A program made the position numbers and the translations under genes. DNA of 53,114 bases. It comes from Bacteroidales bacterium. Lineage in GTDB: Bacteria; Bacteroidota; Bacteroidia; Bacteroidales; WRLA01. Below are positions 37,792-47,824 of the stretch, in pieces. The stretch covers positions 1-53,114 of the forward strand of contig JAIRTP010000039.1 of the NCBI GenBank assembly GCA_031254805.1. Reading direction: 5' to 3'. The notes below the pieces were generated by a model. It did no database searches. It was not told the DNA's origin and saw nothing but the letters and a program-made list of their open reading frames with translations. Every line of letters starts with the position of its first letter. Positions within the stretch are counted from its first letter, which is position 1.

Positions 37792-39230
37792 AGCTCTTCG
37801 TTCAAATGTTTTTGTTCATTATGGAATAGCGTAATTTTCAGTTTGGGATAGTTTTCTCTTAAAAATTGCGCTGTACGTTCGGAAAAATATACGCTTCGAT
37901 GCTGCCCTCCGGTGCACCCAAAACTGAGCATCAGATTTGTAAATCTTCTATTCAAATAATTTTCAACGGATTGCAGAACGATGCCTTTTATATTTTGAAA
38001 GAAAGCTTCAACTTCGGAATTGTTATCCAGAAAATCTTTCACCTCCTTATCGCGTCCCGTCAACTCTTTAAATTGTGATTTTCTACCTGGATTCGGCACG
38101 ATTCTGCAATCAAAAACATGTCCGCCGCCGTTTCCCGTCGGGTCGTATGGAATTCCTTTGTGATAAGAAAATGAATGAATAGTTACCGTTAAATTACTTT
38201 TTGCAGGCGTTGACAATGCCCTCAAAAACGAAGAGCCGATCATCCGTTTTAATACGGCGCTTAATTCCGGAATTTCTATCGGAAATGTCGTATTGTCAAA
38301 AAGCCATTTCAAATTGTCGAGCGCAAAAGGAATACTTTGCAAAAAGTGCGGTTTATTTTCATAAAATCCTCTATATCCGTAAGTTCCCAAAGCTTGTAAA
38401 ATCCGCGCCAGTACAAAAACGTAATAATATTTTTTAAATTGCTCTTTATCAACCGGAATGAGTTCAGAAAGTTGTTTCAAATAATATTCCAATAAAGAAA
38501 ATTGCGTTTCGCGGGGAATATCGGCTTTAGCGTCCCAAAGCAAAGAGGCTATGTCATATTGTAAAGCGCCTTTTCTACCGCCTTGATAATCTATGAAATA
38601 AATTTTTCCGTCTTTGATCATGATGTTGCGCGATTGAAAGTCTCGATATAAAAAATAATCGGAAGGAACTTCATGCAAACATTTTATCAAAGTTTGAAAA
38701 TCATATTCCAATCTTTGCTCGTCGAACAAAATGCCCGAAAGCTTGATGAAATAATATTTGAAATAGTTTAAATCCCATTGCATGGATTGTTCGTCAAAGG
38801 CGTGACGGGGATACGCCATAGAATAATCAATATCTTTAGACGCTCCCGTTTGGAATATCGGCAACCATTCCAATACTTTTTTGTAATAATTGACAATGTC
38901 ATCTGAAAAAGTCGCTCCCGAACGATGCTTGGTTAAATAGTCGTAAAGAGTTATCTCTCCTAAATATTCTTGTAAATAGGCATCTTCGTCGTTGTGAATG
39001 GCATAAATGGACGGAACCGGAAGATCGTATTTTTTGAAATGCTCGGTAAAGTAGAAAAATGCCCGATTTTCAGGTATATCCTGATTGTACGAACCTAAGG
39101 CGACGATATCTTTCAACGTCATTTTATAATAAATCCTGTGGCTTCCCGAACCGGGCAACAGTTGCATGGATTCGGGTTTGTCTCCATACAGATCGCTAAA
39201 CAGTTTTATTAATTTCTTTACTGCCTCCAT
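37788..39230 (-). CDS. AmgK-like sugar kinase fused to a RapZ C-terminal domain
   Basis: A 480-residue two-part protein. Residues 1 to about 320 form an aminoglycoside-phosphotransferase-like kinase with the catalytic loop YRDFQSRNIM (Asp197) and metal site FIDYQGGRKG (about 212-221), as in AmgK (MurNAc/GlcNAc anomeric kinase). Residues about 345-475 match the C-terminal domain of RapZ, including GNGGGHVFDCR and GCTGGQHRSVY (437-448). The P-loop kinase half of RapZ is absent. In E. coli, the RapZ C-terminal domain senses glucosamine-6-phosphate, so this may be a self-regulated amino-sugar kinase; that is inference. Confidence 0.85.
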   Translation of the reverse strand: MEAVKKLIKLFSDLYGDKPESMQLLPGSGSHRIYYKMTLKDIVALGSYNQDIPENRAFFYFTEHFKKYDLPVPSIYAIHNDEDAYLQEYLGEITLYDYLTKHRSGATFSDDIVNYYKKVLEWLPIFQTGASKDIDYSMAYPRHAFDEQSMQWDLNYFKYYFIKLSGILFDEQRLEYDFQTLIKCLHEVPSDYFLYRDFQSRNIMIKDGKIYFIDYQGGRKGALQYDIASLLWDAKADIPRETQFSLLEYYLKQLSELIPVDKEQFKKYYYVFVLARILQALGTYGYRGFYENKPHFLQSIPFALDNLKWLFDNTTFPIEIPELSAVLKRMIGSSFLRALSTPAKSNLTVTIHSFSYHKGIPYDPTGNGGGHVFDCRIVPNPGRKSQFKELTGRDKEVKDFLDNNSEVEAFFQNIKGIVLQSVENYLNRRFTNLMLSFGCTGGQHRSVYFSERTAQFLRENYPKLKITLFHNEQKHLNEEL

Positions 39231-39271
39231 TTCTTCACTTTCAACAATTTATGATATTCATGGATACATGA

Positions 39272-41797
39272 TTAATACATATCTATGCCGTTGTCGCCGT
39301 TTTGATATTCGTCGCCGTTGCTTGACGTGCGCCTTTTCATCTCTCTCATCTGCATATTCCCGAATTTATAAGAGATGTTGAGGAAACCTAACAGCGATCG
39401 CGGATTTCTGGAACTATGTTGATAGAACTTTTCGGCGCGACTGTACGACTCGTATTCCATCGTATTGAAAACGTCGCTGATGCGTAACGTAACGCTCAAA
39501 CGTTTTTTAAGAAAATCCTGTTTCAAGCCGATATCCGCAACAAAAAATCCCATGAATTCTCCCTGAGCGGTAATTCTCGGACCGTTGTAACGTCCGTTAA
39601 ATTGCAACGTGGTCGTCTCCGTCAAAGAGAAAGAGTTGTTCATATTAATTCCCCAATTGACGCCGCTGTTGCTTATATTTTCATCGAATAACTTTCCGTT
39701 GATGCTCGAATATCCTAAATTAGCGCTTGCCGTCAACGACCACACTTTAAAGAAACGATTGTTGAAAACCAATTCTAAACCGTAAGCGTTTGTCGTGTTC
39801 AGGTTTGCCCAAGAAGAAATGGTAACGCCATCGGAATTGATCTCCGTATAGCGAGAGATCACGTCGGTCGTATTTCTGTAGAATAAAGTCGTCGATAAAG
39901 AACCGTTTTTTAAATATTTGAAATAACTCAATTCAAGAGCATTGATGAATTCCGGCTTCAATTTCGGATTACCAATAGATATGTTCATCGTATCGATGAC
40001 GTTTTGATAAGGATTCAAGTTCCATGGACCGGGACGATTGACCCGACGCGTATAGTTGAGTTTTAATTCATCGGTTTCTTTGATCTGATACATGATAAAA
40101 GCGGTGGGATACAATTCAAAATAATCAGATGAAAAATTGGCAGGATGAATATCCAAAGAATTAAAGGTAGAATTGCTTATATCGTCTCCTTGAGATGGAC
40201 TATCTCCTTTCATTTCAGCATACTCGCCTCTTAATCCTACTTGGTAGGAGAATTTTCCAAATTTAGAACCGAATTGCGCATATAAAGCGAAAATATTTTC
40301 ATCATAGATAAACTTATTGGTTTGATTGTTATCTACGATATAATCGCCATCTCTTTTATAGCCGAATTCTAGATCGTTCTCCATATCTCGCGTTCTTACG
40401 GAGCCGCCCGCTTCAAATTTGGAGCGTTCTTTTATGGGCATGGCATAATCGACTTTTCCTTCAAAAGTTCCGGTTTTACCATTTGTCATGTTTTTTCTCG
40501 AATAATCGAAGATTATCGAGTCAAATGCGGGAGCTACGTAACTATATTGATCGTAATAAGATGTTTGATCGTTAGCATGTTGTCCATAAGAGAGATCGAC
40601 CAATAAAAAATGATCTTTACTGGAAAACTTTGTCTCCCATAAAGCTCCTGCATTGTAACTGAAACGATGGTTTTTACTTTCGATGCTCGATATATATTTT
40701 TGATCCGGCTTTTCTTCGCGATTGGTTCTTCCGTTGAGATAACTGGTACTTTGATCATTATTGCGATTACCGCCGCTAATCCTTCCCGTAATGGATAAAG
40801 TGTTATTTCTGTTGACCAAGAAATCAATACCTAATCTGGCGTTCAAGTTTAATCCTCCGCTTTCATTTCTCGATTTTTGATCGAAGAATAACGTGTCGTT
40901 TTCAAAATAACTCTCTTTATAATTGGTTCCGGTTGATGTGTACTTTCTTTTTCCAACGCCCAAATTGCTGTACAAACTCATCCATTCATTACGATAATTA
41001 AGATTCATGCCGGCATTATAATCCAACTGCGTGCTGCCGCCGGCATTGACCGTTCCGTTGAAACCTTCCAATGTGTTCTTCTTCATAATAATATTGATGA
41101 TACCCGTAACGCCTTCTGGATCATATTTTGAGGAAGGATTGGTGATGATTTCAATTTTGTCGATGGAATTGGTAGGAATTTGTTGCAAAAGATCTCCGGC
41201 CGATTCTCCGCTGTATCCCGACGGGCGTCCGTCAATCAGAATTGTAACGCTCGTATTTCCACGCAAAGCAACATTTCCTTCAATGTCAACTTCGACGGAA
41301 GGCGCGTTTTCCAAAACTTCAAGGGCAGATCCACCTTGAGCCATCACATCTTGTTCGGGATTGATAACGCGCCGATCTATCTGATTTTGATATAATGGGC
41401 GTTCGGCGACAATATCGACGCCTTCCAACATGCTTTCGTAAGGTTCAATGGCGATTTTCTTGAGTTTTACTTCTGGAGCGTCAAAAGTTATACTGACGCC
41501 TCTTTTTATAAGCGTTTTATAACCCAAGAAGTCTATTTTGAGGTACATATTTCCAACGGGAATGTCTGTAATTCTGAAATTTCCGTTTGTAGTCGTAATA
41601 GAACCGGTAACCAAACTGCTGTCTGCTTCCTTGTAAACGGCAACGGTGGCATATTCCATAGGTTCTTTTGTGTTGGCGTCGATGATCTGTCCGGATATTT
41701 TTCCGATCTTAATTGCTACGCCGCCTTGCGGAGATTGCGCCGTTAAAAATTGCGTAGTAAGAATTAAAAAGGATAAGATAGTTGCGATTTTTTTCAT
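39272..41797 (-). CDS. TonB-dependent-receptor-like outer-membrane beta-barrel protein
   Basis: An 841-residue outer-membrane protein. A signal peptide (to about residue 20, FLTAQ) is followed by a carboxypeptidase-regulatory-like domain (ISGQIIDANTKEPMEYATVAVYK, about 33-115), a plug-like region (LEVLENAPSVEVDIEGNVALRG; NPSSKYDPEGVTGIINI, about 155-240) and a long barrel (to the end). It belongs to the Bacteroidetes receptors resembling SusC/TonB receptors but without a neighbouring SusD, so the ligand is unknown and it may not import sugars. No promoter box was recognised upstream. Confidence 0.87.
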   Translation of the reverse strand: MKKIATILSFLILTTQFLTAQSPQGGVAIKIGKISGQIIDANTKEPMEYATVAVYKEADSSLVTGSITTTNGNFRITDIPVGNMYLKIDFLGYKTLIKRGVSITFDAPEVKLKKIAIEPYESMLEGVDIVAERPLYQNQIDRRVINPEQDVMAQGGSALEVLENAPSVEVDIEGNVALRGNTSVTILIDGRPSGYSGESAGDLLQQIPTNSIDKIEIITNPSSKYDPEGVTGIINIIMKKNTLEGFNGTVNAGGSTQLDYNAGMNLNYRNEWMSLYSNLGVGKRKYTSTGTNYKESYFENDTLFFDQKSRNESGGLNLNARLGIDFLVNRNNTLSITGRISGGNRNNDQSTSYLNGRTNREEKPDQKYISSIESKNHRFSYNAGALWETKFSSKDHFLLVDLSYGQHANDQTSYYDQYSYVAPAFDSIIFDYSRKNMTNGKTGTFEGKVDYAMPIKERSKFEAGGSVRTRDMENDLEFGYKRDGDYIVDNNQTNKFIYDENIFALYAQFGSKFGKFSYQVGLRGEYAEMKGDSPSQGDDISNSTFNSLDIHPANFSSDYFELYPTAFIMYQIKETDELKLNYTRRVNRPGPWNLNPYQNVIDTMNISIGNPKLKPEFINALELSYFKYLKNGSLSTTLFYRNTTDVISRYTEINSDGVTISSWANLNTTNAYGLELVFNNRFFKVWSLTASANLGYSSINGKLFDENISNSGVNWGINMNNSFSLTETTTLQFNGRYNGPRITAQGEFMGFFVADIGLKQDFLKKRLSVTLRISDVFNTMEYESYSRAEKFYQHSSRNPRSLLGFLNISYKFGNMQMREMKRRTSSNGDEYQNGDNGIDMY

Positions 41798-41916
41798 CTT
41801 GTTCTAAAAATTGGGTATGCTATTTTGTCTTTTTACTGCTCTTTAAGGATGTATTTCAAAGGATTATCGCGATATTTTTAGGACGATGGTATTAAACATT
41901 CATTGTTTTTATGCGA

Positions 41917-42660
41917 TTACTCTTCGACATTTTGAATATTGTCTTTGTTGAATAATATTATTAGCTCTTTTTTTGCTTTGTTATAATCTTCGGGGACGCC
42001 GATATCAATAAAATAATTATCGAAAATCAAAGCAAAAATCGGGCATTCTTTTATGTTTTCCTCTAAAACATTTTTCTCAAAGGAGAATTTTTTTCCTAAG
42101 GCGGGATTGTTGAATATCTTTTTCGACGCAACATAAACGCCGCCGTTGATCAATCCGTTGTCGACAAATTTTTTCTCATTAAATCGTAGAACGCGACCGT
42201 TTTCAATTTCAACGGTTCCATATCTTTCCGCTTGTATCATTCTTTTTAACGATAACGTTACGTCTGCGTTATTTTGAAAATGATATTGAGCAAGTTCTTT
42301 AAGATCAACGTTAAATAAGCTGTCTCCATTCAGTAAAAAGAAATTTTCCCGTTCTAAGAAATGTAACCCGTTTTTGATACCGCCGCCTGTTCCAAGCGGG
42401 TTATCTTCAATGGCGTAATCCAGCTTGATAGTTAAAAATCGATCTCCGAAATAATCGATAATTTGCTCATGTTTATATCCGACGGAAAGCACGCAATGGC
42501 GACAACCTTGTCGATACAAATACAATAGGAGATATTCCAAAAAGGGCTTATCGTCTATAATGGCCATAGGTTTCGGAATATCGCTCACGACAGATTGCAG
42601 CCTCGTTCCAAATCCTCCCGCCAGAATCAAACTTTCATGGATTTCTATCTGATCGTCCAT
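41917..42660 (-). CDS. hddC: D-glycero-alpha-D-manno-heptose-1-phosphate guanylyltransferase-like HddC
   Basis: A 247-residue nucleotidyltransferase. The signature LILAGGFGTRLQSVVSDIPKPMA with its active Lys, FLLNGDSLFNVD with the metal Asp, and FIDIGVPEDYNKA near the end fit NDP-sugar pyrophosphorylases. Together with the adjacent heptose kinase it would make GDP-D-glycero-alpha-D-manno-heptose. The start overlaps the hddA stop by 16 bp, indicating translational coupling. GmhA and GmhB, the other two enzymes of the route, are not in the window. Confidence 0.88.
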   Translation of the reverse strand: MDDQIEIHESLILAGGFGTRLQSVVSDIPKPMAIIDDKPFLEYLLLYLYRQGCRHCVLSVGYKHEQIIDYFGDRFLTIKLDYAIEDNPLGTGGGIKNGLHFLERENFFLLNGDSLFNVDLKELAQYHFQNNADVTLSLKRMIQAERYGTVEIENGRVLRFNEKKFVDNGLINGGVYVASKKIFNNPALGKKFSFEKNVLEENIKECPIFALIFDNYFIDIGVPEDYNKAKKELIILFNKDNIQNVEE

Positions 42661-43673
42661 GTTTGCAATCCGTTGTTTGTAAATTCAAAACGGCGCGTTG
42701 ATCCGCCGAATTGTTGCAATCTGTCGACAACGCCGTATCTTGTATTGCCGGGGCAATAGAAAAAGATAAAACCGCCGCCGCCGGCGCCTGAAATTTTTCC
42801 TCCCGTGGCTCCGGCGGCTATTCCCGCATCGTATAACTCTTCAAAAAATGTTGTAGAAATTCCCTTAGCCATTTGCTTCTTATATTGCCAACCTAAATTC
42901 AAAATGTTTCCGATTTCATTCAAATTCTCTTGTAACAGAGCTTCTTTCATTAAAATAGCTTGCTCTTTCAGTTTATGCATCGCTTCGATCGAGCGATTGT
43001 TCTTTTCTTTCACGTTTTTCTGCTGTTCTTTGATGATGTCGGCCGATTGACGGCTTGTTTCGGTATAATACAGGATAATATTACGCGAAAGTTCGTTGAA
43101 AATCCTGTTTTTTATTCTTAAAGGATTAATAATAACCTTGTCGTTTTTATAAAACTCCATATAATTAAATCCTCCGAATGCTGCGGCGTATTGATCTTGC
43201 TTTCCGCCGGCCATTGCCAGATCTTCCCGTTCGATAGAATAAGCCAAATGCGCCAAATCATACTCGCCCAAAGGCAAAGAGAGCCATTCCGCAAAAGCTC
43301 CTAAAACGGCCACGACCAAAGTTGACGAGGAGCCTAATCCGGAACCGGCGGGAGCGTCGACAAATGTAGATATTTCGAAAGAGAGGGCTTTTTTTGCAAA
43401 ATCTTTTACAACGCGATTATATATAGCTTTTAAAAGATCGATTTCTCCGTCGACAGGCAACTGTTCCGTAGCGTCGTAGGAAAATCTTTTGCGTTGATCT
43501 TCTAAATTGAAAATGATTTTTCCGTCATTGCGCGGGATAATCGTCGCATAAGCGTATAAACTGATTGTTGCATTCAGAATGGCTCCGCCATAAAGATCGG
43601 AGTAAGGCGAGACATCCGTCCCTCCGCCGGCTAAGCCAAGCCTTAACGGCGCTTTACTTTGTATTTTTTTCAT
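42645..43673 (-). CDS. hddA: D-glycero-alpha-D-manno-heptose-7-phosphate kinase-like HddA
   Basis: A 342-residue GHMP-family kinase. It opens KAPLRLGLAGGGTDVSPYSD, carries the phosphate loop PAGSGLGSSSTLVVAVLGA (about 110-128) and the late glycine-rich motif GGKISGAGGGGFIFF. The N-terminal signature is the one typical of HddA rather than galactokinase. It is the first gene of the hddA-hddC pair, with two overlapping TAnnTTTG boxes upstream (43742-43757). GDP-heptose normally goes to surface glycans or glycoproteins; the destination here is unknown. Confidence 0.9.
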   Translation of the reverse strand: MKKIQSKAPLRLGLAGGGTDVSPYSDLYGGAILNATISLYAYATIIPRNDGKIIFNLEDQRKRFSYDATEQLPVDGEIDLLKAIYNRVVKDFAKKALSFEISTFVDAPAGSGLGSSSTLVVAVLGAFAEWLSLPLGEYDLAHLAYSIEREDLAMAGGKQDQYAAAFGGFNYMEFYKNDKVIINPLRIKNRIFNELSRNIILYYTETSRQSADIIKEQQKNVKEKNNRSIEAMHKLKEQAILMKEALLQENLNEIGNILNLGWQYKKQMAKGISTTFFEELYDAGIAAGATGGKISGAGGGGFIFFYCPGNTRYGVVDRLQQFGGSTRRFEFTNNGLQTWTIR

Positions 43674-43741
43674 GATCGAGCGTTCTTTAATAAAAGAATA
43701 ATAGCGTTAAAAAGCAAGTTCTTACGCTATTAAAACCGATG

Positions 43742-43757
43742 CAAAAGTACAAAAATA
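43742..43757 (-). promoter_or_regulatory. Tandem TAnnTTTG boxes for hddA-hddC
   Basis: The minus strand carries TATTTTTG (43750-43757) immediately followed by TACTTTTG (43742-43749), about 70-80 bp before hddA. Two adjacent boxes may give two starts or only one working site. Confidence 0.45.
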
Positions 43758-43782
43758 AGGCGAAAGCGCAAGGAGGAATATT

Positions 43783-43824
43783 TTCAAAAAAAAGCTGCAT
43801 TTAGATACCCAAATGCAGCTTTTT
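43783..43824 (-). terminator. Terminator of the gingipain-like gene
   Basis: AAAGCTGCATTT (43791-43802) and AAATGCAGCTTT (43811-43822) form a perfect 12-bp stem with an 8-base loop; on the minus strand a run of T follows. It lies 18 bp beyond the stop of the protease gene and isolates it from hddA. Confidence 0.8.
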
Positions 43825-43842
43825 CGGATCAAAATAGTTTAA

Positions 43843-46800
43843 TTATTGAACTATGATTTTTTTAGTTATAGTCGATTCGCCTGTGTTGATTTGCAAGAAA
43901 TAAACTCCCGAACTGATCTGAAGCGGGATAGACATCGTTTGACTGCATGAGGTCGTGTTATATATCATTTGACCTGTCATGTTGTATATTTTAATTTCTT
44001 GCGGGGCAATATTTCCAACAATATTAATACAGTTGGCGACAGGATTCGGGAATATGGAAAACAGCGTGTTTGTCATATCGTCAATACTTGATAATATTTC
44101 ACATTTTTCCTTTGTTTGAGCTGATTCGCCATATTCATAAACGGCGGAAATGGAATAACAATTTTCATCGAAAATGGGATTGACATCTTCAAAATGGGTA
44201 TCGACAATAGGCGTATCCGTTAAGAGTTCTTCGTTTCTATACACATTATATCCGATCGGAGCGTTCTCCGTAGCCGTCCATTCTACGAGTATTGACAAAT
44301 TTTCATGATCGGTAGCGAGCATAAGATTTGTAGGCGCTTCAAACATCACAAGAATAGGAGAGGATACCGGCAAAGATATTCCCTCATTATAAACGACATA
44401 AATTTTATAAACATAAATGCCTTCCGGTACATTTAAATCTTCATATGACAAATCAGAGTTTTTTATTGGAGTATTTGTCAAGCAAATATTATTTCTGTAG
44501 ATCGTGTATCCGACTAAAGAAGGTCTTGCTTCGCTAGGAGCGTTCCAAGATAGAGAAACGTCGTTTCCGATCATGCCGGCTACTACATTTTCTGCTTTCG
44601 GGAATAATTCGGAGATATCGACGGTATAGTCATGCGTCTGTCCATACGTCCATTCTTCGCAAGGCCCGTCGGGATCAGCGGATTTTTTTACGCGGACTCT
44701 TAAACGTTGTTCTCCTGCCACGGCGTCTTCTGGAACGGTGAATGTAGCCGTATATTCTGTTTCTGCAGTACTGCAAGCGATTAAGAAAGCTTCTTCATTT
44801 TCAGAAAATATTTTGTCCCTGTTGAAATCGATCCAACCTCTTACTCTATCATTATTGTAACCGCATTTAACTTTAACCGTATATGTTTCACCCGGCGTTA
44901 AGACGGTTTTCATATCTGTAAAATCGCTATACCCGTTATTGCCGCAGGTGGTAGAATTGTTATTTATATCGCCCAGAATAAAACTTACGAGTTTATCGCC
45001 TGAATTACAATCCGTTTTTCCCGGTATACAATAATCGGAATATGTTATATCCAAAGATTCTTCTATTGCAAAGTCATAATCGCCTTCGAATACGAGGCTT
45101 ATTTTTACTAACTCTCCTTCAGGGATATTTTCTGCGGCATGAGCAAAGAATACTACCTCTTTTGTTTCGGCGACGGCCAAATCGCCAAAATAGATCGGAA
45201 CATTAGGAATGGTTACAAATTGATTGGTAGTGGCGGGTATTAATCTTCCATTTTTAATATCGGAATGTCCTTCGTTAGATATTAAAAGCTTTATTTCCGT
45301 GATTTCTCCGGGAATAAAGTTTCCATTTTCAACATCATTTAATAAAGTTGAATTCACGATAAATTTTGGAGCATTGACAATAAGGCTGGCTTGAGCTTCG
45401 ACTACGTTATTATCGGCCGATAAAACCAGGTTAAATGTAATTTCATGTTGATCAGGGACATTGCTTGCAACAGATACGGTGAATGCCGGCGACAATTCTA
45501 CGATAGAACCTGCGGGAACTTCAGGGAAAGTAGTCGAATTAGAAATGGTAGCGACGTATGGATCATCGGTTGAAATGGTAGCGGTAGCAGATTCAGCGTT
45601 TGCAACTCCAACATTTTTAACGGTCAGTTTTAAATAAGCTGCTGTATCGTAATAGTTTAGTTGTTGATTATCGCCATCGACCGATAAGCTTATGAACTTC
45701 AAATAAGCTCCTTCGGGCGCTATGCAATCAATAGTTTCGTAAATAGTCGTTGTATTGAAAGCGGTAACAACCAGCAATACCGGATCCGGTTCGAATGGAA
45801 CTTCTAAGGAGATATTTCCATCTTCATCAGTGAATCCTTTAACATAAACATCATTTTGAGAGATACAAACAAGCGCATTTGCTACGGGCTCTCCATCAGT
45901 TGTCGTGATTCTTGTTTCAAAGTCGGAGCCTGATAAAATAATATTATTGGAAGATGTAATGACATTAGGTTGTTTTGTTCTGAGTTGCAGAGATGCGTCG
46001 CCGAATGTTCCCCAAGTATGTACGGTGCAAACATCGTCATACGATGAGTTTTCACTTAACATCAAATTGAAAGCATTAACAGCAATTGATCCCCATGTTG
46101 TTCTTTGTTCTGTTGTTGAAATGCCATTTCCTATATTTTGAGCGTAATCATATCCGCCGATTAAAATATCATAGAAATAATCTTGTCCTCTCATTGGAGG
46201 AGTCCAAGGTTGAGATATGGACGACATCAATACTACGATAGCGCCTCCGTTTTCTTTTTTCAGCCAAGTTTCTGCAAAACAATTTCCGTTTATGTTATAT
46301 TCGCCGGTATTACATGCGCATGCGATGATAAAGGGAAGCTTGTCGCCGTTTGTAAGTTGATTGACATTACTGTTTGTAAATCCGTAAAGCGAGCCGCCGT
46401 ACCCGGTATTAAAATAAAATCCGTCAGTATCTCCATGAGCGCAATAGGCAAGCGTTGAAACGCCTGCATTTAGCGCGGCTGAAACGCTGGCGACAGTTGC
46501 ATTAGGTTGATAATTTTCATAAACGGTATTATATGTAAATGATTGAAGTCTTTCGGAATAAATTCTACTAATATGAATGTCGTCGGATTCTCCATCATCG
46601 CCGCCCGGCTCTCTGCCGGCAAAGGCATGGAAAGATTCATGCCAATCAGGATCCATATTAGGAGTTTTTTCGTAATTTATAGTTTTGTTTATTTGGACAT
46701 TGAGTTCGTCGGCATTAGAGCATGAAAAGCGACCGATTGATATGTCGGGGAAATTATCAGTTCCTACAACGCATCCTAATTTCGGATCCATCGGCTTATT

Positions 46801-47718
46801 GGAACCTCCTCCTAATTCTGATTTTATTTCTGCCCAGTCGCCAATAATTTGTACGTATAAAATATTATTATTTTCATTATATTTATTTTGGATTAGAGCT
46901 TTTGTTTGCGCCCCGCTATGATTAGCTTCAACAACTTCTTTGTGAACTACATATCCTTTTTCTCTTTTCCATTGAATATAAGGATCAATCGTCTCGGAAT
47001 CACGTTCGGTAGTAATCACGAGTATTTCGCCATATTGCGCCATCGATAAGTTATATTTTGCTTTATCAAAATTTAAAAACATGTTTTGATACATTCCGAT
47101 GGTTTCTTTAATAGGCGTAATATTCTCTTTTAATAAAGGATTTGTAGCCGGATTGTCATTTTCGATTAGCAATACGTCTATTTTATTGTAAACGCGTAAA
47201 GTATTTGTTACAGCGTTATATTGAAAAGGAAAAACTCTAACGGAAGTTCCCCTTACATCGCGTATAATAAAAGGATTATCGGCAATTGCCAAGTCGCTTG
47301 GATAAAAAGCGTCAATAATAGATTCAGGATGGATTTCATACGGAATTGAGGCCGGATCTTGATTTCTGTAAATCACGCCCCTTGAAGGAACTAATGGAAA
47401 ATCAAGCTGATAGTCTACATATTCTGTGTGGGCTATAGCAAGGTCAACATCTTTTTGCGGAGGTAATTGAATCGACGCGCTGATAAACGGTAATTCAGCC
47501 CAGCCTTTTTTTTCGGTTACCGTACTTTGAGAAAAAACGATCTCTTTATATTGCGCTCCGTCGTGAACAACCGTTTGAATATTCCAGTTATCCACATTAA
47601 AATTTAATTGATAAACGTCGCTTTTTGGTTGGTTAAACGTAACCGAATAATCTTTTTGCCCATATGCAAAAATAGCAAAAAGCATCAAAATTGTTAAAGT
47701 TATTTTTTTCATTTTCAA
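43843..47718 (-). CDS. Gingipain-like (C25) cysteine protease secreted by T9SS
   Basis: A 1291-residue secreted protein. A signal peptide (to about residue 20) and a prodomain-like region precede a C25-type peptidase domain (about 228-580) in which the likely dyad is His428 (YCAHGDTDG) and Cys469 (ACACNTGEY). Immunoglobulin-like segments follow, then a GEVED-type domain (about 960-1060, VRGWIDFNRDKIF), two fibronectin-III-like segments, and a C-terminal T9SS sorting signal (about 1215-1291, FPNPVANCINI, ending KKIIVQ). It probably lies on the cell surface or outside the cell. Substrate specificity (Arg, Lys or other) cannot be deduced. Confidence 0.88.
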   Translation of the reverse strand: MKMKKITLTILMLFAIFAYGQKDYSVTFNQPKSDVYQLNFNVDNWNIQTVVHDGAQYKEIVFSQSTVTEKKGWAELPFISASIQLPPQKDVDLAIAHTEYVDYQLDFPLVPSRGVIYRNQDPASIPYEIHPESIIDAFYPSDLAIADNPFIIRDVRGTSVRVFPFQYNAVTNTLRVYNKIDVLLIENDNPATNPLLKENITPIKETIGMYQNMFLNFDKAKYNLSMAQYGEILVITTERDSETIDPYIQWKREKGYVVHKEVVEANHSGAQTKALIQNKYNENNNILYVQIIGDWAEIKSELGGGSNKPMDPKLGCVVGTDNFPDISIGRFSCSNADELNVQINKTINYEKTPNMDPDWHESFHAFAGREPGGDDGESDDIHISRIYSERLQSFTYNTVYENYQPNATVASVSAALNAGVSTLAYCAHGDTDGFYFNTGYGGSLYGFTNSNVNQLTNGDKLPFIIACACNTGEYNINGNCFAETWLKKENGGAIVVLMSSISQPWTPPMRGQDYFYDILIGGYDYAQNIGNGISTTEQRTTWGSIAVNAFNLMLSENSSYDDVCTVHTWGTFGDASLQLRTKQPNVITSSNNIILSGSDFETRITTTDGEPVANALVCISQNDVYVKGFTDEDGNISLEVPFEPDPVLLVVTAFNTTTIYETIDCIAPEGAYLKFISLSVDGDNQQLNYYDTAAYLKLTVKNVGVANAESATATISTDDPYVATISNSTTFPEVPAGSIVELSPAFTVSVASNVPDQHEITFNLVLSADNNVVEAQASLIVNAPKFIVNSTLLNDVENGNFIPGEITEIKLLISNEGHSDIKNGRLIPATTNQFVTIPNVPIYFGDLAVAETKEVVFFAHAAENIPEGELVKISLVFEGDYDFAIEESLDITYSDYCIPGKTDCNSGDKLVSFILGDINNNSTTCGNNGYSDFTDMKTVLTPGETYTVKVKCGYNNDRVRGWIDFNRDKIFSENEEAFLIACSTAETEYTATFTVPEDAVAGEQRLRVRVKKSADPDGPCEEWTYGQTHDYTVDISELFPKAENVVAGMIGNDVSLSWNAPSEARPSLVGYTIYRNNICLTNTPIKNSDLSYEDLNVPEGIYVYKIYVVYNEGISLPVSSPILVMFEAPTNLMLATDHENLSILVEWTATENAPIGYNVYRNEELLTDTPIVDTHFEDVNPIFDENCYSISAVYEYGESAQTKEKCEILSSIDDMTNTLFSIFPNPVANCINIVGNIAPQEIKIYNMTGQMIYNTTSCSQTMSIPLQISSGVYFLQINTGESTITKKIIVQ

Positions 47719-47782
47719 TAATTTATTTAAACTTTTATTATTAATATTTGTTCCTTTATTTGCTCCTCAATAATTGAAACTG

Positions 47783-47790
47783 CAAATATA
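47783..47790 (-). promoter_or_regulatory. TAnnTTTG box for the gingipain-like gene
   Basis: The minus strand reads TATATTTG 65 bp before the ATG, in the 106-bp gap after nfo's end. Confidence 0.5.
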
Positions 47791-47824
47791 AAATTAAAAT
47801 TGATATGCGCTATAAATATTTTAT

